NCBI GenBank assembly: GCA_002710015.1
Contig: PAOW01000028.1
Location: 47,316 to 95,317 of the forward strand
DNA length: 48,002 bases
Direction: 5' to 3'
Origin: Methanobacteriota archaeon
Lineage (GTDB): Archaea; Thermoplasmatota; Poseidoniia; Poseidoniales; Poseidoniaceae
Positions 25,814 through 33,502 of this stretch are shown here, piece after piece. Numbering within the stretch: the stretch's first letter is position 1; every line of letters begins with the position of its first letter. Both the position numbers and the translations under genes were made by a program. The notes beneath the pieces are model-generated. The model searched no databases. It was not told where the DNA came from and saw only the letters and a list, made by a program, of their open reading frames with translations.

Positions 25814-26152
25814 ATGGCAGACTCACCAAGTATCGATGAGTTCATTCGGCACATGCAGGCCGAGTTTGAATTATGCAACGAAATTGTTGATAAAGTTGAG
25901 AGGCAGAAAAAACAATGGCAAATTGAATCTGCGCTTTTACTAGCTATTGATTTCTCAGAGAAATTCAAAGAGTTATCTAAACTAGGACAAAATCCAATTC
26001 AGATAGTTCAGGCTTTAACCGCACCAGATGCGACCAATGCAAATATTGCCAAGCATGTTGTTGCAATGGCAGGAGGAATATGCCCTAGTTGTGGTGTTCC
26101 AATGGATTCAGATCTTGATTTTTGTTCCAGTTGCGGAAACTACATTGAATGA
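25814..26152 (+). CDS. Helical protein with C-terminal zinc ribbon
   Basis: 112 residues. A helical N-terminal region of about 80 residues (IDEFIRHMQAEFELCNEIVD; VERQKKQWQIESALLLAIDF) is followed by a zinc ribbon CPSCG(V)PMDSDLDFCSSCG. The function is unknown; it may be a nucleic-acid- or protein-binding adaptor. It ends exactly one base before the convergent kptA stop. Confidence 0.68.
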   Translation: MADSPSIDEFIRHMQAEFELCNEIVDKVERQKKQWQIESALLLAIDFSEKFKELSKLGQNPIQIVQALTAPDATNANIAKHVVAMAGGICPSCGVPMDSDLDFCSSCGNYIE

Positions 26153-26857
26153 TTATTCTTCTTCCCAAATCGCTATCATTTCTTGAATCGATGGGTCATC
26201 CGCCTCTACATGATAGAGATAATCTGGTGGCATTTCTTCGCACAAAAACACAGTTTTACCCGCTCTCCATATGGTGTGTCCATCTGCAATCGCTCGAGTT
26301 GTATCAACTTCCAATATTGATGGGCGGCTTATCCTGACGTGACCTGCCTCCATGGCATTTGAGATCGTTCTTGAAAGGTGAACGTGCTTCCTATCACCAG
26401 CAGTAATGCCTAATTCCAAGTGCGTGGCAACTGCCTCAGGGTCGCAAGGCCAATACAGAACATCGGGAATATCATCGGTTGGCAAGTCTAACTCAAGTTC
26501 TATAGAATGTCCATATGTAGCTCTAATCATCTCTCCCTCAACCTGGTATCTACCCTTAGCATCGGAATTTGCAATTGCCTCAAAATGCCATCCACGCAAC
26601 CAGTGAAAATGTCTTCTTTGGTTCTGAATTGCTTCGGATAGTTCCCTAGAATTTACCCAGCCATTTAGATCCATTTCAACACCGAATTTTTCGGGTGCAT
26701 GTCTTAGAACAAGAGCTAGAATCCTTCCTAAACTGTTTGACTCCCTATCCGACATGATGAATTTTCCTTCGTCGTTACATGTCGGACAATTTGTTCCACT
26801 AAAGTGTCCGTTATTCATAGAACAAGAGCGCGTCCTGCATTGTCGTAGCATGACCAT
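26153..26857 (-). CDS. kptA: RNA 2'-phosphotransferase (Tpt1/KptA)
   Basis: KptA transfers the 2'-phosphate of RNA to NAD+, releasing ADP-ribose 1'',2''-cyclic phosphate. The 234-residue protein has an N-terminal zinc-finger-like extension (C-x4-C...H...C-P-T-C) common in archaeal members. The catalytic core follows: LGRILALVLRHAPEKFG, IRATYGHSI (Arg and His residues of the NAD/phosphate pocket) and KHVHLSRTISNAMEAG. Archaea lack the fungal-type tRNA ligase that leaves 2'-phosphates, so its natural substrate here is uncertain. ATG 26857 or ATG 26851 could be the start. Confidence 0.9.
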   Translation of the reverse strand: MVMLRQCRTRSCSMNNGHFSGTNCPTCNDEGKFIMSDRESNSLGRILALVLRHAPEKFGVEMDLNGWVNSRELSEAIQNQRRHFHWLRGWHFEAIANSDAKGRYQVEGEMIRATYGHSIELELDLPTDDIPDVLYWPCDPEAVATHLELGITAGDRKHVHLSRTISNAMEAGHVRISRPSILEVDTTRAIADGHTIWRAGKTVFLCEEMPPDYLYHVEADDPSIQEMIAIWEEE

Positions 26858-26945
26858 GGCTGCTAGGGTCTACTTCATAATCAGTTCGATTTAATGAAGT
26901 TGCACAGATGAAAATGATGATGAGAGTGCAAGTCATGGACATACC

Positions 26946-28088
26946 ATGCGAGCAGTCATTTCTGACTATGTCAGAACCTCATTTCATCGTGCACACAAAG
27001 GACACCTATCAGCAGTGAGACCTGAAAGCATGTTGGAGTGTATAATATCCGAAGTAATCAGCAGAAATGACCTAAACCTAACAGATGTGGAGGACTTAAT
27101 GGTCGGTTGCGCTTACCCAGAAGGTGTTCAAGGATTGAATATTGGTAGGATTGCAACCTATCTTCCTGGACTACCAACATCTATCCCAGGCATGACAACA
27201 AATCGTCTGTGCGGATCATCAATGCAAGTAGCACACGCTGCTGCAGGTTCTATCAAACTTGGATCAGGGGATTTATTCTTAGCAGCGGGTGTAGAAACTA
27301 TGTCCCTTGTAAAAAGGGGAGGTTGGAACCGAGACTTGCATCCAGTAATTGAAGAAAAATATCCTGATGCATATATCTCGATGGGATTAACAGCTGAAAA
27401 TTTAGCAAAAGAATACTCAATTTCTAGAGTAAGTCAAGAGGAGTTCGCATTAAATAGCCATAAAAAAGCGTTGAAAGCAAAAAGTGAGGGTCTACTTACA
27501 AAAGAAATAGTTCCAGTTAAAGCAGAAGAAATGATTATTTCAGAAGATGGTTGTATGCGAGAAACTACAATGGAAAAGATGGCAAGGCTTCCTCCTGCAT
27601 TCTTGGATAATGGAACAGTTACGGCAGCAACATCTTCTCCTTTAACAGATGGTGCGGCGTGTAACTTGATATCATCTGACAGATATGCCAGTGAGAACAG
27701 TTTGGAGTGTTTAGCAGAGATTGTATCTACTGCTGTAACAGGAGTTGATCCTCACATAATGGGTATAGGACCGGTTAAAGCATCAAAGCGGGCTTTAGAA
27801 AGAGCCGAAATTACCCTAGATGATGTTGATGTTATTGAGTTGAATGAGGCTTTTAGCGCACAGTCAATAGCTGTTATGAAAGACCTAGATTTAGAATATG
27901 ATGATTCAAGAATTAACATAGATGGCGGTGCCCTAGCAATTGGGCACCCCCTTGGTGCCAGCGGTGCAAGAATATTGGGTAAGGCTGCCTCATTATTGAA
28001 CAGGACTGGAGGAGATTACGCCCTTGCAACAATGTGTATTGGCGGAGGCATGGGTATAGCAACTGTTTTGCGGAATTTTGAATCATAA
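26946..28088 (+). CDS. Acetyl-CoA C-acyltransferase (thiolase)
   Basis: A 380-residue type II/FadA-like thiolase. The nucleophile is Cys89 in NRLCGSSMQ, and the second active-site pair is His334 in GGALAIGHPLGASGAR and Cys364 in MCIGGGMG. The ELNEAFSAQ motif is also present. It cleaves 3-ketoacyl-CoA with CoA, most likely in fatty-acid beta-oxidation, consistent with the 3-hydroxyacyl-CoA dehydrogenase at 46509-47360. Acetoacetyl-CoA formation for the mevalonate pathway is an alternative role. Start ATG 26946. Confidence 0.93.
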   Translation: MRAVISDYVRTSFHRAHKGHLSAVRPESMLECIISEVISRNDLNLTDVEDLMVGCAYPEGVQGLNIGRIATYLPGLPTSIPGMTTNRLCGSSMQVAHAAAGSIKLGSGDLFLAAGVETMSLVKRGGWNRDLHPVIEEKYPDAYISMGLTAENLAKEYSISRVSQEEFALNSHKKALKAKSEGLLTKEIVPVKAEEMIISEDGCMRETTMEKMARLPPAFLDNGTVTAATSSPLTDGAACNLISSDRYASENSLECLAEIVSTAVTGVDPHIMGIGPVKASKRALERAEITLDDVDVIELNEAFSAQSIAVMKDLDLEYDDSRINIDGGALAIGHPLGASGARILGKAASLLNRTGGDYALATMCIGGGMGIATVLRNFES

Positions 28089-28120
28089 CCTTCATACTAT
28101 ATCGCATCCCTAGAAAGAAC

Positions 28121-29122
28121 ATGGGTATCCGCAAAGGCCGGAAAGAGGCTTATGAAAATCTGAGCATAAGCGAGGAAGGAGATTGTCCAAGATGTGGAGG
28201 TGAAAGCCAGCCGTCATCCCTTCCCGGTTACTTGTCTTGCGCTAGATGTCAATATGAATGGAAAGATCCAAACCACGTCGCAGAAAGAAAAGGTCCGCCT
28301 GCAAATTACAGAAGAGATGCAGAGTTAATCGAGGAATTCAAAACAGAAATGCAAAGAGGAGACCTCAGTCATGTTTTGGGAATTGATAGAGGACTTTCTG
28401 GAGAGCAGGAACAGTCCCTGAAAAGGTTAGAAGACAAGTGGATGACTGGAATGTCTGGTCACTTCAATGCAGCAGCCGAGGAAAGAAAACCACTAATGAT
28501 ATCATTCGATGATGACGATAATTTAGTTGATACTACTATCGGCAGCATCACAATTGTTGCTAACGGTTTTGATGGTGGAGAAGAGATAAGACTTGAATAT
28601 CCAGGATTAGGTACTGAATTCTACGCATATGACGAAGCAAGCGATACAGGCTGGAGAAGAGGTCGCACCTCTGAAGATACCGCAAGATCAATCACAAACG
28701 TGATTAACAGGTTCTCAAATCTTGTATATGCTACTCAAGATAATTCAACCATACTTCTTGAGTTAAGGAATGCTGAACTCTTGGCTGAGTCCTTAGTTAT
28801 CTTCGTAGATGACCCTGGTGGAACGGACATAATTGCTGAAAAATCCGGGGTGTCAATGGATCCTAGAGAAGTAAGAATTGTTGAGGATTACAAGGTAGTT
28901 GTAGGAATTTGTTTAGCTGATGGAATTATCTCCCCATCCGAAGATCAGATGCTTTGGGCAATGCGACAGCAATTAGGAATCGATGATTTCTTACATGTAC
29001 AAATAGTTCAGCAGATATTTGGTGATCATGCTGTGAAAGAATGCACTGTTTGTGGCAGTATGGCGGACCTTTACGCAGACTATGCTGCATGGTATTGCAA
29101 ATCTTGTGAAAACTGGTGTTAG
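28121..29122 (+). CDS. Dual zinc-ribbon protein with TerB-like C-terminal helical domain
   Basis: A 333-residue protein with an N-terminal zinc ribbon (CPRCGG...LSCARCQYEW, about residues 22-46), a long polar region, a beta-rich middle (ITIVANGFDGGEEIRLEYPG; FYAYDEASDTGWRRG), a TerB-like helical stretch (VVVGICLADGIISPSEDQML, about 272-305), and a second C-terminal zinc ribbon (CTVCG...WYCKSCENWC). It is an unknown architecture to me. It sits just upstream of the MamK-like actin gene on the same strand and may act with it, though this is only contextual. Start ATG 28121. Confidence 0.7.
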   Translation: MGIRKGRKEAYENLSISEEGDCPRCGGESQPSSLPGYLSCARCQYEWKDPNHVAERKGPPANYRRDAELIEEFKTEMQRGDLSHVLGIDRGLSGEQEQSLKRLEDKWMTGMSGHFNAAAEERKPLMISFDDDDNLVDTTIGSITIVANGFDGGEEIRLEYPGLGTEFYAYDEASDTGWRRGRTSEDTARSITNVINRFSNLVYATQDNSTILLELRNAELLAESLVIFVDDPGGTDIIAEKSGVSMDPREVRIVEDYKVVVGICLADGIISPSEDQMLWAMRQQLGIDDFLHVQIVQQIFGDHAVKECTVCGSMADLYADYAAWYCKSCENWC

Positions 29123-29220
29123 TAAGCGCTTCTATAGTTATAAGTAAGCAACCGCAACTACCATACTACGTAGGTATTATTCATAAGGTGAGAACCAGTA
29201 GCGGTGAAAGGCGAGTGATT
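29123..29220 (+). promoter_or_regulatory. Promoter/leader of the actin-like gene
   Basis: A 98-bp spacer with a TATA-like TATAGTTATAAGT (about 29132-29144) and an 8-bp palindrome CTACGTAG (29166-29173) between it and the start codon. This suggests separate or regulated transcription of the actin-like gene, and a leader of some 50 nt if that TATA box is used. Confidence 0.35.
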
Positions 29221-30246
29221 ATGGCTAAAGAAGTACTTTACATTGGGATTGACTTGGGTACCTTCCGTTCGGTGATGGTATCCAGCGACAGCCACGAAGA
29301 GGAAGAACTAACTGTTATTGGAACGCCAAAGGACCCAATAGCACGTAATTTTCTCAAAAGGGATGTCTTGTTTGGAGAAGAAGCACTGAAAAATCGATTG
29401 GCATTGAATCTGTTTCGGCCATTAGAATTGGGTGTAATAAAAGACACTCCAGAAGATAGAGAATTTATTGCTCACTTCATAACACACCTAATCGGCCTGT
29501 CAGATCCTGAGGATTACGACAGAGTAGTTGCTGTAATCGGTGCTCCTGCCGAAGCAAGCCACGTTGATAAAACATCAATTTTTGATGCTGCTGCCGGTTC
29601 AGTTAACGCCGCTATGATTATCTCAGAACCTTTCGCAGTTGCATATGCACTTGATATGATTGAGCACACCCTAGTAATCGATATCGGTGCTGGAACAACT
29701 GATCTATGCCGTGTTTATGGAACTATACCGGGACCCGGCGACCAAATGCATACAGGATATGCTGGAGATTATGTAGACAATCAGATAATTCTAGAGGTCC
29801 AGAAAAAGTATAATGGTGCCCAAATCACAAAAGATATGGCAAGACGTTGGAAAGAGCAATACTCCTTTGTATCAACTTCGACACCAAAAGACCCTATTAT
29901 GGTAGATTTTTCAATTGAGGGTAAGGCAATGACACTTGACATAACTGATTGCATTCAAGAGGCTTGTGAATCTATCGTAGACCCAATCGTTGAAAATGCT
30001 AAAGAATTGATAGCAGGATCAAATCCAGAGTTCCACGATGAATTCCGTCGAAACATGGTATTAGCTGGCGGTGGTTCAGGAATTAGAGGATTAGGTGCAC
30101 TAATCGAGAGAAGGCTCTCTGACATGGGAGATGTAAACGTCCATGTTGTAGATGACCCTGTCAGACTAGGTGCCATGGGTGGATTGAGATTAGCAATGGA
30201 AGTTCCAGAAGACATGTGGAAAAACCTAACGCTTGCAAGCCGTTGA
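29221..30246 (+). CDS. MamK/MreB-like bacterial-type actin homologue
   Basis: A 341-residue actin/Hsp70-superfamily ATPase. Phosphate-1 loop: GIDLGTFRSVMV. Phosphate-2 loop: VIDIGAGTTDLCRVYGT. Adenosine motif: VLAGGGSGIRGLG. Several stretches match, from memory, the magnetosome actin MamK more than MreB: the GTIPGPGDQ segment, KEQYSFVSTSTP, the AGDYVDNQI segment, and the C-terminal EVPEDMW. It probably forms filaments for cell shape, division or positioning of a cell component. ATG 29221 gives the family N-terminus (MAKEVLYIGIDLG); the upstream in-frame extension to 29116 lies in the promoter region. No magnetosome genes are nearby. Confidence 0.88.
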   Translation: MAKEVLYIGIDLGTFRSVMVSSDSHEEEELTVIGTPKDPIARNFLKRDVLFGEEALKNRLALNLFRPLELGVIKDTPEDREFIAHFITHLIGLSDPEDYDRVVAVIGAPAEASHVDKTSIFDAAAGSVNAAMIISEPFAVAYALDMIEHTLVIDIGAGTTDLCRVYGTIPGPGDQMHTGYAGDYVDNQIILEVQKKYNGAQITKDMARRWKEQYSFVSTSTPKDPIMVDFSIEGKAMTLDITDCIQEACESIVDPIVENAKELIAGSNPEFHDEFRRNMVLAGGGSGIRGLGALIERRLSDMGDVNVHVVDDPVRLGAMGGLRLAMEVPEDMWKNLTLASR

Positions 30247-30247
30247 T

Positions 30248-30820
30248 TTATTCCTCTTCACCACTCAAAACCAATCTTGAATTGCAGTGTGGACAAATAT
30301 CTGATGGCGATAGCAACATTGGATTTATCGCCAGAACTGCTAAACAAGAAGGGCAAGCAGCGAGCATCTCGCCTTTTGCCAATTTTACACCGTCATTGTA
30401 GAGTGATTCGCCACTGTAACCCATTCTGTAAACTGGGTGAAAGTGTATTCTGATGAATCTTACAGAGGAAAATATTGCATATCCCAAAATCAGAATGAAG
30501 ATCAGAGTAGTTATGTTAAGGGAAACAAGCAATTGATACACATTTAGAACCATTAGCAAGCAAAACCCGACTGTCAGCAAGCCAATAATTAGGGGGACAA
30601 ACCAGTATGCCCATTCTGATTTACTCTTATAGGATGACCAAACAGCCAGGAAGAATACTCCTGGGATAAAAGCAAGCTCGCCAAAAAAAGTATAGAAAAA
30701 GAACGTTAACAATAGAGAATCTACTGCCAACACAAAACATGTTCGGCTGTGAAGTGCATCTATTGGGTTAGAATGTGTTGGCGTCGAGCCAGCCAAAATC
30801 ATCTCATCTGGGTCCGCCAT
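30248..30820 (-). CDS. Membrane protein with C-terminal zinc ribbon
   Basis: 190 residues with about four membrane helices in the first 120 residues (CFVLAVDSLLLTFFFYTFF; FIPGVFFLAVW; YWFVPLIIGLLTVGFCLLMV; TTLIFILILGYAIF). A cytosolic-type zinc ribbon follows (ACPSCLAVLAINP...DICPHCNSRLVL). Function unknown. It is convergent with the actin-like gene, whose stop lies 1 bp away. ATG 30820 is preferred to an in-frame TTG two codons upstream. Confidence 0.7.
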   Translation of the reverse strand: MADPDEMILAGSTPTHSNPIDALHSRTCFVLAVDSLLLTFFFYTFFGELAFIPGVFFLAVWSSYKSKSEWAYWFVPLIIGLLTVGFCLLMVLNVYQLLVSLNITTLIFILILGYAIFSSVRFIRIHFHPVYRMGYSGESLYNDGVKLAKGEMLAACPSCLAVLAINPMLLSPSDICPHCNSRLVLSGEEE

Positions 30821-30894
30821 GCTCAATGCGAGGAGGATTCAATTGTTGAATTGTCCGGCGAAGCCGTCATAGAGCAGTATTTCTTGGACGTTAC

Positions 30895-32076
30895 ATGCGT
30901 GACACCGACGTCGAGCTTCGCGGCTCGTCACTCAAAGGCAAACATGTGCTGTTGGGTGTAACTGGAGGGATTGCAGCAGTAGATACAGTTAGGCTTAGTC
31001 GTGAACTTAGAAGACATGGGGCGAATGTTTCAGTCGTTATGACACCTTCCGCTCAAAAAATCATTACTCCTCTAGCTGTAAGGTGGGCATCTCAAGGCGA
31101 AGTGATAACTGATTGGGATGGAGATTTAGCAGGTCTTAGCAATTTTGACGCAATATTGGTTGCGCCTGCAACTCGTAATCTACTCGCATCATTCGTTCAC
31201 GGAATAATGAATGGACCGCTACTAATGGCGCTTTCAGCTGCAAGAAGCCGAGGAACTCCCATCATGATGGTACCTTCAATGCACGGTGACCTATCGTCAG
31301 ATCAAATTACCAGTGACCTTGTTATTGAATGTCAAAATCTTGGTGCTAATATTCTATGGGGTAATAAAGAAGAGGGTCGCATGAAAACCCCATCTCATGA
31401 GCACATAGTTGCATTGTTAGGAAACATGGTTAACAGAAATAACACATCAGTAGTAATCACGCTCGGTGCTACACAAAGTAACATCGATGACATAAGATTC
31501 GTACAGAACACTTCATCTGGCCGAACAGGATATTCTATCGCAGATGACTTGTTTAGACATGGAATGGATGTTACATGCGTTAGTGGTGTTACAAGTGTGA
31601 ACAAACCAGATTGGATAACTCTAGATATCAAATGTCCAGATCCAAATCAAATGCTTAGTGAACTTAAAGCGCTTGCAAAGGATAAAATCGATGTCTGGAT
31701 TCATACAGCTGCTGTGCTCGACTACATTGTAAGCAAACCCGTCGAAGGAAAAATCGCATCACTACAAGGTGATTTGAGTGTTGGATTGAAAGAAGGAGCA
31801 AAGCATATTGTCGAATTAAAGGATTTGTGCAAGGGTGCAGTTAGAATCGGTTTCAAATTTGAAAGTGGAATCAAACAGAAGGACTTAGTTCACAGAGCGC
31901 ACGCTCAAATACAAACTGCAAACATGACTGCAACAATCGCCAACAGATTGGAAGATTATGGCAAAGAAGATGCTCCAAGAGGTTGGTTAGTTGATTCGCA
32001 TGGAGCACATTTCATTCTCGAAACTGAATCTGAAATGTGCAGTGCTATTCGCTCAATTATTGAAAACAATAGGTGA
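30895..32076 (+). CDS. coaBC: CoaBC: phosphopantothenoylcysteine decarboxylase / phosphopantothenate--cysteine ligase
   Basis: A 393-residue bifunctional coenzyme A biosynthesis enzyme. The N-terminal flavoprotein half (residues about 14-170) has LLGVTGGIAAVDTVRLSREL and LVAPATRNLLASFVHGI. The C-terminal ligase half (about 180-390) has VITLGATQSNIDDIRFVQNTS, followed by SGRTGYSIAD, the CoaB signature. The N-terminal half shows PSMHGD where bacterial enzymes have P-x-M-N, and lacks the bacterial A-C-G loop, which I believe is common in archaeal versions. It overlaps trmY by 4 bp. Start ATG 30895. Confidence 0.92.
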   Translation: MRDTDVELRGSSLKGKHVLLGVTGGIAAVDTVRLSRELRRHGANVSVVMTPSAQKIITPLAVRWASQGEVITDWDGDLAGLSNFDAILVAPATRNLLASFVHGIMNGPLLMALSAARSRGTPIMMVPSMHGDLSSDQITSDLVIECQNLGANILWGNKEEGRMKTPSHEHIVALLGNMVNRNNTSVVITLGATQSNIDDIRFVQNTSSGRTGYSIADDLFRHGMDVTCVSGVTSVNKPDWITLDIKCPDPNQMLSELKALAKDKIDVWIHTAAVLDYIVSKPVEGKIASLQGDLSVGLKEGAKHIVELKDLCKGAVRIGFKFESGIKQKDLVHRAHAQIQTANMTATIANRLEDYGKEDAPRGWLVDSHGAHFILETESEMCSAIRSIIENNR

Positions 32077-32672
32077 TATTTCTGCGCCGATTTGTCATTG
32101 TTGGAAGTAGAGCCATGGCAAAGGGAAAGCTACCATTGAATGATTTAGCAGGCGGTGCTGGTCGAATGGATGTACTAATCAGAGCGTTAATGTCTTCCAT
32201 ACTTACAAGTCATGGAATGAGAGAAAATGTCGAATTTACAATGATTTTACTTGGAGGCCCGGGTCCAGCAAGAAGAATTAGATTTGTTTCAAACGAATTG
32301 AAAGGAATCCACGCTGAGGAGAGAGCAGTCGCAGGCAAAATTGCGGCCGTTATTAGGGAACCAATTCCTCCCAGAGGTCACTGGATTGAAAGAAGTCCTG
32401 GAATATATGATGGAGGTGGTGATCTGGACATGACATTGGATGAGTGGAATTGCCCTATGGTAAACCTGAATGCAGAATCTAAATCTCTATACTCAGGTGT
32501 GATTCCAAACAATTTCAAGATTGATGATATTGGTTTTATCCTAGGAGACGACAGGGAGTTAGTTTGTGAGAGAGGTAATAGAAGGAGTCTCGGTTCTATG
32601 TGGCTGCAAGGGCACACATGCATTGCAATAATACACTTCCTTTTGGATGAAGGAGTCGAACTTCAACTTTGA
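32073..32672 (+). CDS. trmY: tRNA (pseudouridine(54)-N1)-methyltransferase
   Basis: TrmY is a SPOUT-class methyltransferase that converts pseudouridine 54 to m1-psi in the archaeal tRNA T-loop. The 199-residue protein matches the DUF358 pattern: RRFVIVGSRA, LNDLAGGAGRMDVLIRALMS, FTMILLGGPGPARRIRF, and the SPOUT knot region FILGDDRELV...SLGSMWLQGHTCIAIIHFLLDE. It starts with GTG 32073 overlapping the coaBC stop (GTGA), which points to translational coupling. Its 3' end overlaps convergent blh by 10 bp. Confidence 0.9.
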   Translation: MIFLRRFVIVGSRAMAKGKLPLNDLAGGAGRMDVLIRALMSSILTSHGMRENVEFTMILLGGPGPARRIRFVSNELKGIHAEERAVAGKIAAVIREPIPPRGHWIERSPGIYDGGGDLDMTLDEWNCPMVNLNAESKSLYSGVIPNNFKIDDIGFILGDDRELVCERGNRRSLGSMWLQGHTCIAIIHFLLDEGVELQL

Positions 32673-33502
32673 GCATATCTTTCCAAGTATCCGTCAACTA
32701 AAATCATATGAGGAACCGTCAAAGCCGCAAGACCGATGAATACGATTTTGATTATCACTGGTTCGAAATTGGATGTGCTAGACATTTGTAGTATGGCAAA
32801 TATCCCAATTATCCATGTTGCTATGGAAAGGTAAATTGTTAATTTTGATATTTGGAAACCTGATAGAGTATCCTTCAAAATAGGTAGCATATTTTTGACA
32901 TGTCGCAAGGAATGGAACAGACAAAAATAAATTGCAAATCCTAGAAGTGGTGGTGCGAAAAAGAATACTATGGACAACAATACTAATTCTGAAAATATTA
33001 TAATTAAGCGGCGTAATTCGTATATTATCACAACACTAAGAACCATTGCAAGTATAGTCACTACCGCCGCAGCGTCTAAAAAATGCCACACATATGTCGC
33101 ATCTCCGTCGACTAAAAATTCAAAGATCTTATTCGATTCTGACTTATGAAATTGGCTTATTCCTGCAATTACCAAGCCACCTCTAGAGATAGACTCCACT
33201 GCCATTTTGGCAAACGATGAGTCTTCCAAAGTATCTCCTCGGCCGAAATGCCAAATGCTGATTGCAAGAAATAGTATAAGAGATAAAACAGGTAGAACTT
33301 GCCAAATTAATACTATAAGGATTGAAATTGATATGTAAGATAATAAAAATTTCAAAGCATCTGAAATGTTGTTCATCCAACCAAAATGCATCGCCATCGC
33401 CCCATCCATTGCGCCGTGAGGCATTCCTACGAAGACAATAGCTAACAATGCGACAATACTTGCAGCATCGAGTGAACCAATAGCATCAAATCCGAACATC
33501 AT
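32663..33502 (-). CDS. blh: Beta-carotene 15,15'-dioxygenase, Brp/Blh family
   Basis: Blh cleaves beta-carotene into two molecules of retinal, the rhodopsin chromophore. The 279-residue protein has seven or eight membrane helices and the family's conserved histidine motifs: GMPHGAMDG near the N-terminus, SIWHFGRGD, CLFHSLRH, and VPHMILVDGY at the C-terminus; these histidines bind iron. It is the last gene of the crtB-crtY-blh minus-strand operon, overlapping crtY by 4 bp (ATGA). No rhodopsin gene is in this window. Confidence 0.93.
   Translation of the reverse strand: MMFGFDAIGSLDAASIVALLAIVFVGMPHGAMDGAMAMHFGWMNNISDALKFLLSYISISILIVLIWQVLPVLSLILFLAISIWHFGRGDTLEDSSFAKMAVESISRGGLVIAGISQFHKSESNKIFEFLVDGDATYVWHFLDAAAVVTILAMVLSVVIIYELRRLIIIFSELVLLSIVFFFAPPLLGFAIYFCLFHSLRHVKNMLPILKDTLSGFQISKLTIYLSIATWIIGIFAILQMSSTSNFEPVIIKIVFIGLAALTVPHMILVDGYLERYAQS

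Noticed and set aside
29221-30246. Magnetosome gene cluster
   Set aside because: Only the actin-like gene recalls magnetosome proteins; no mamA, mamB, mamM or similar genes are present in the window.
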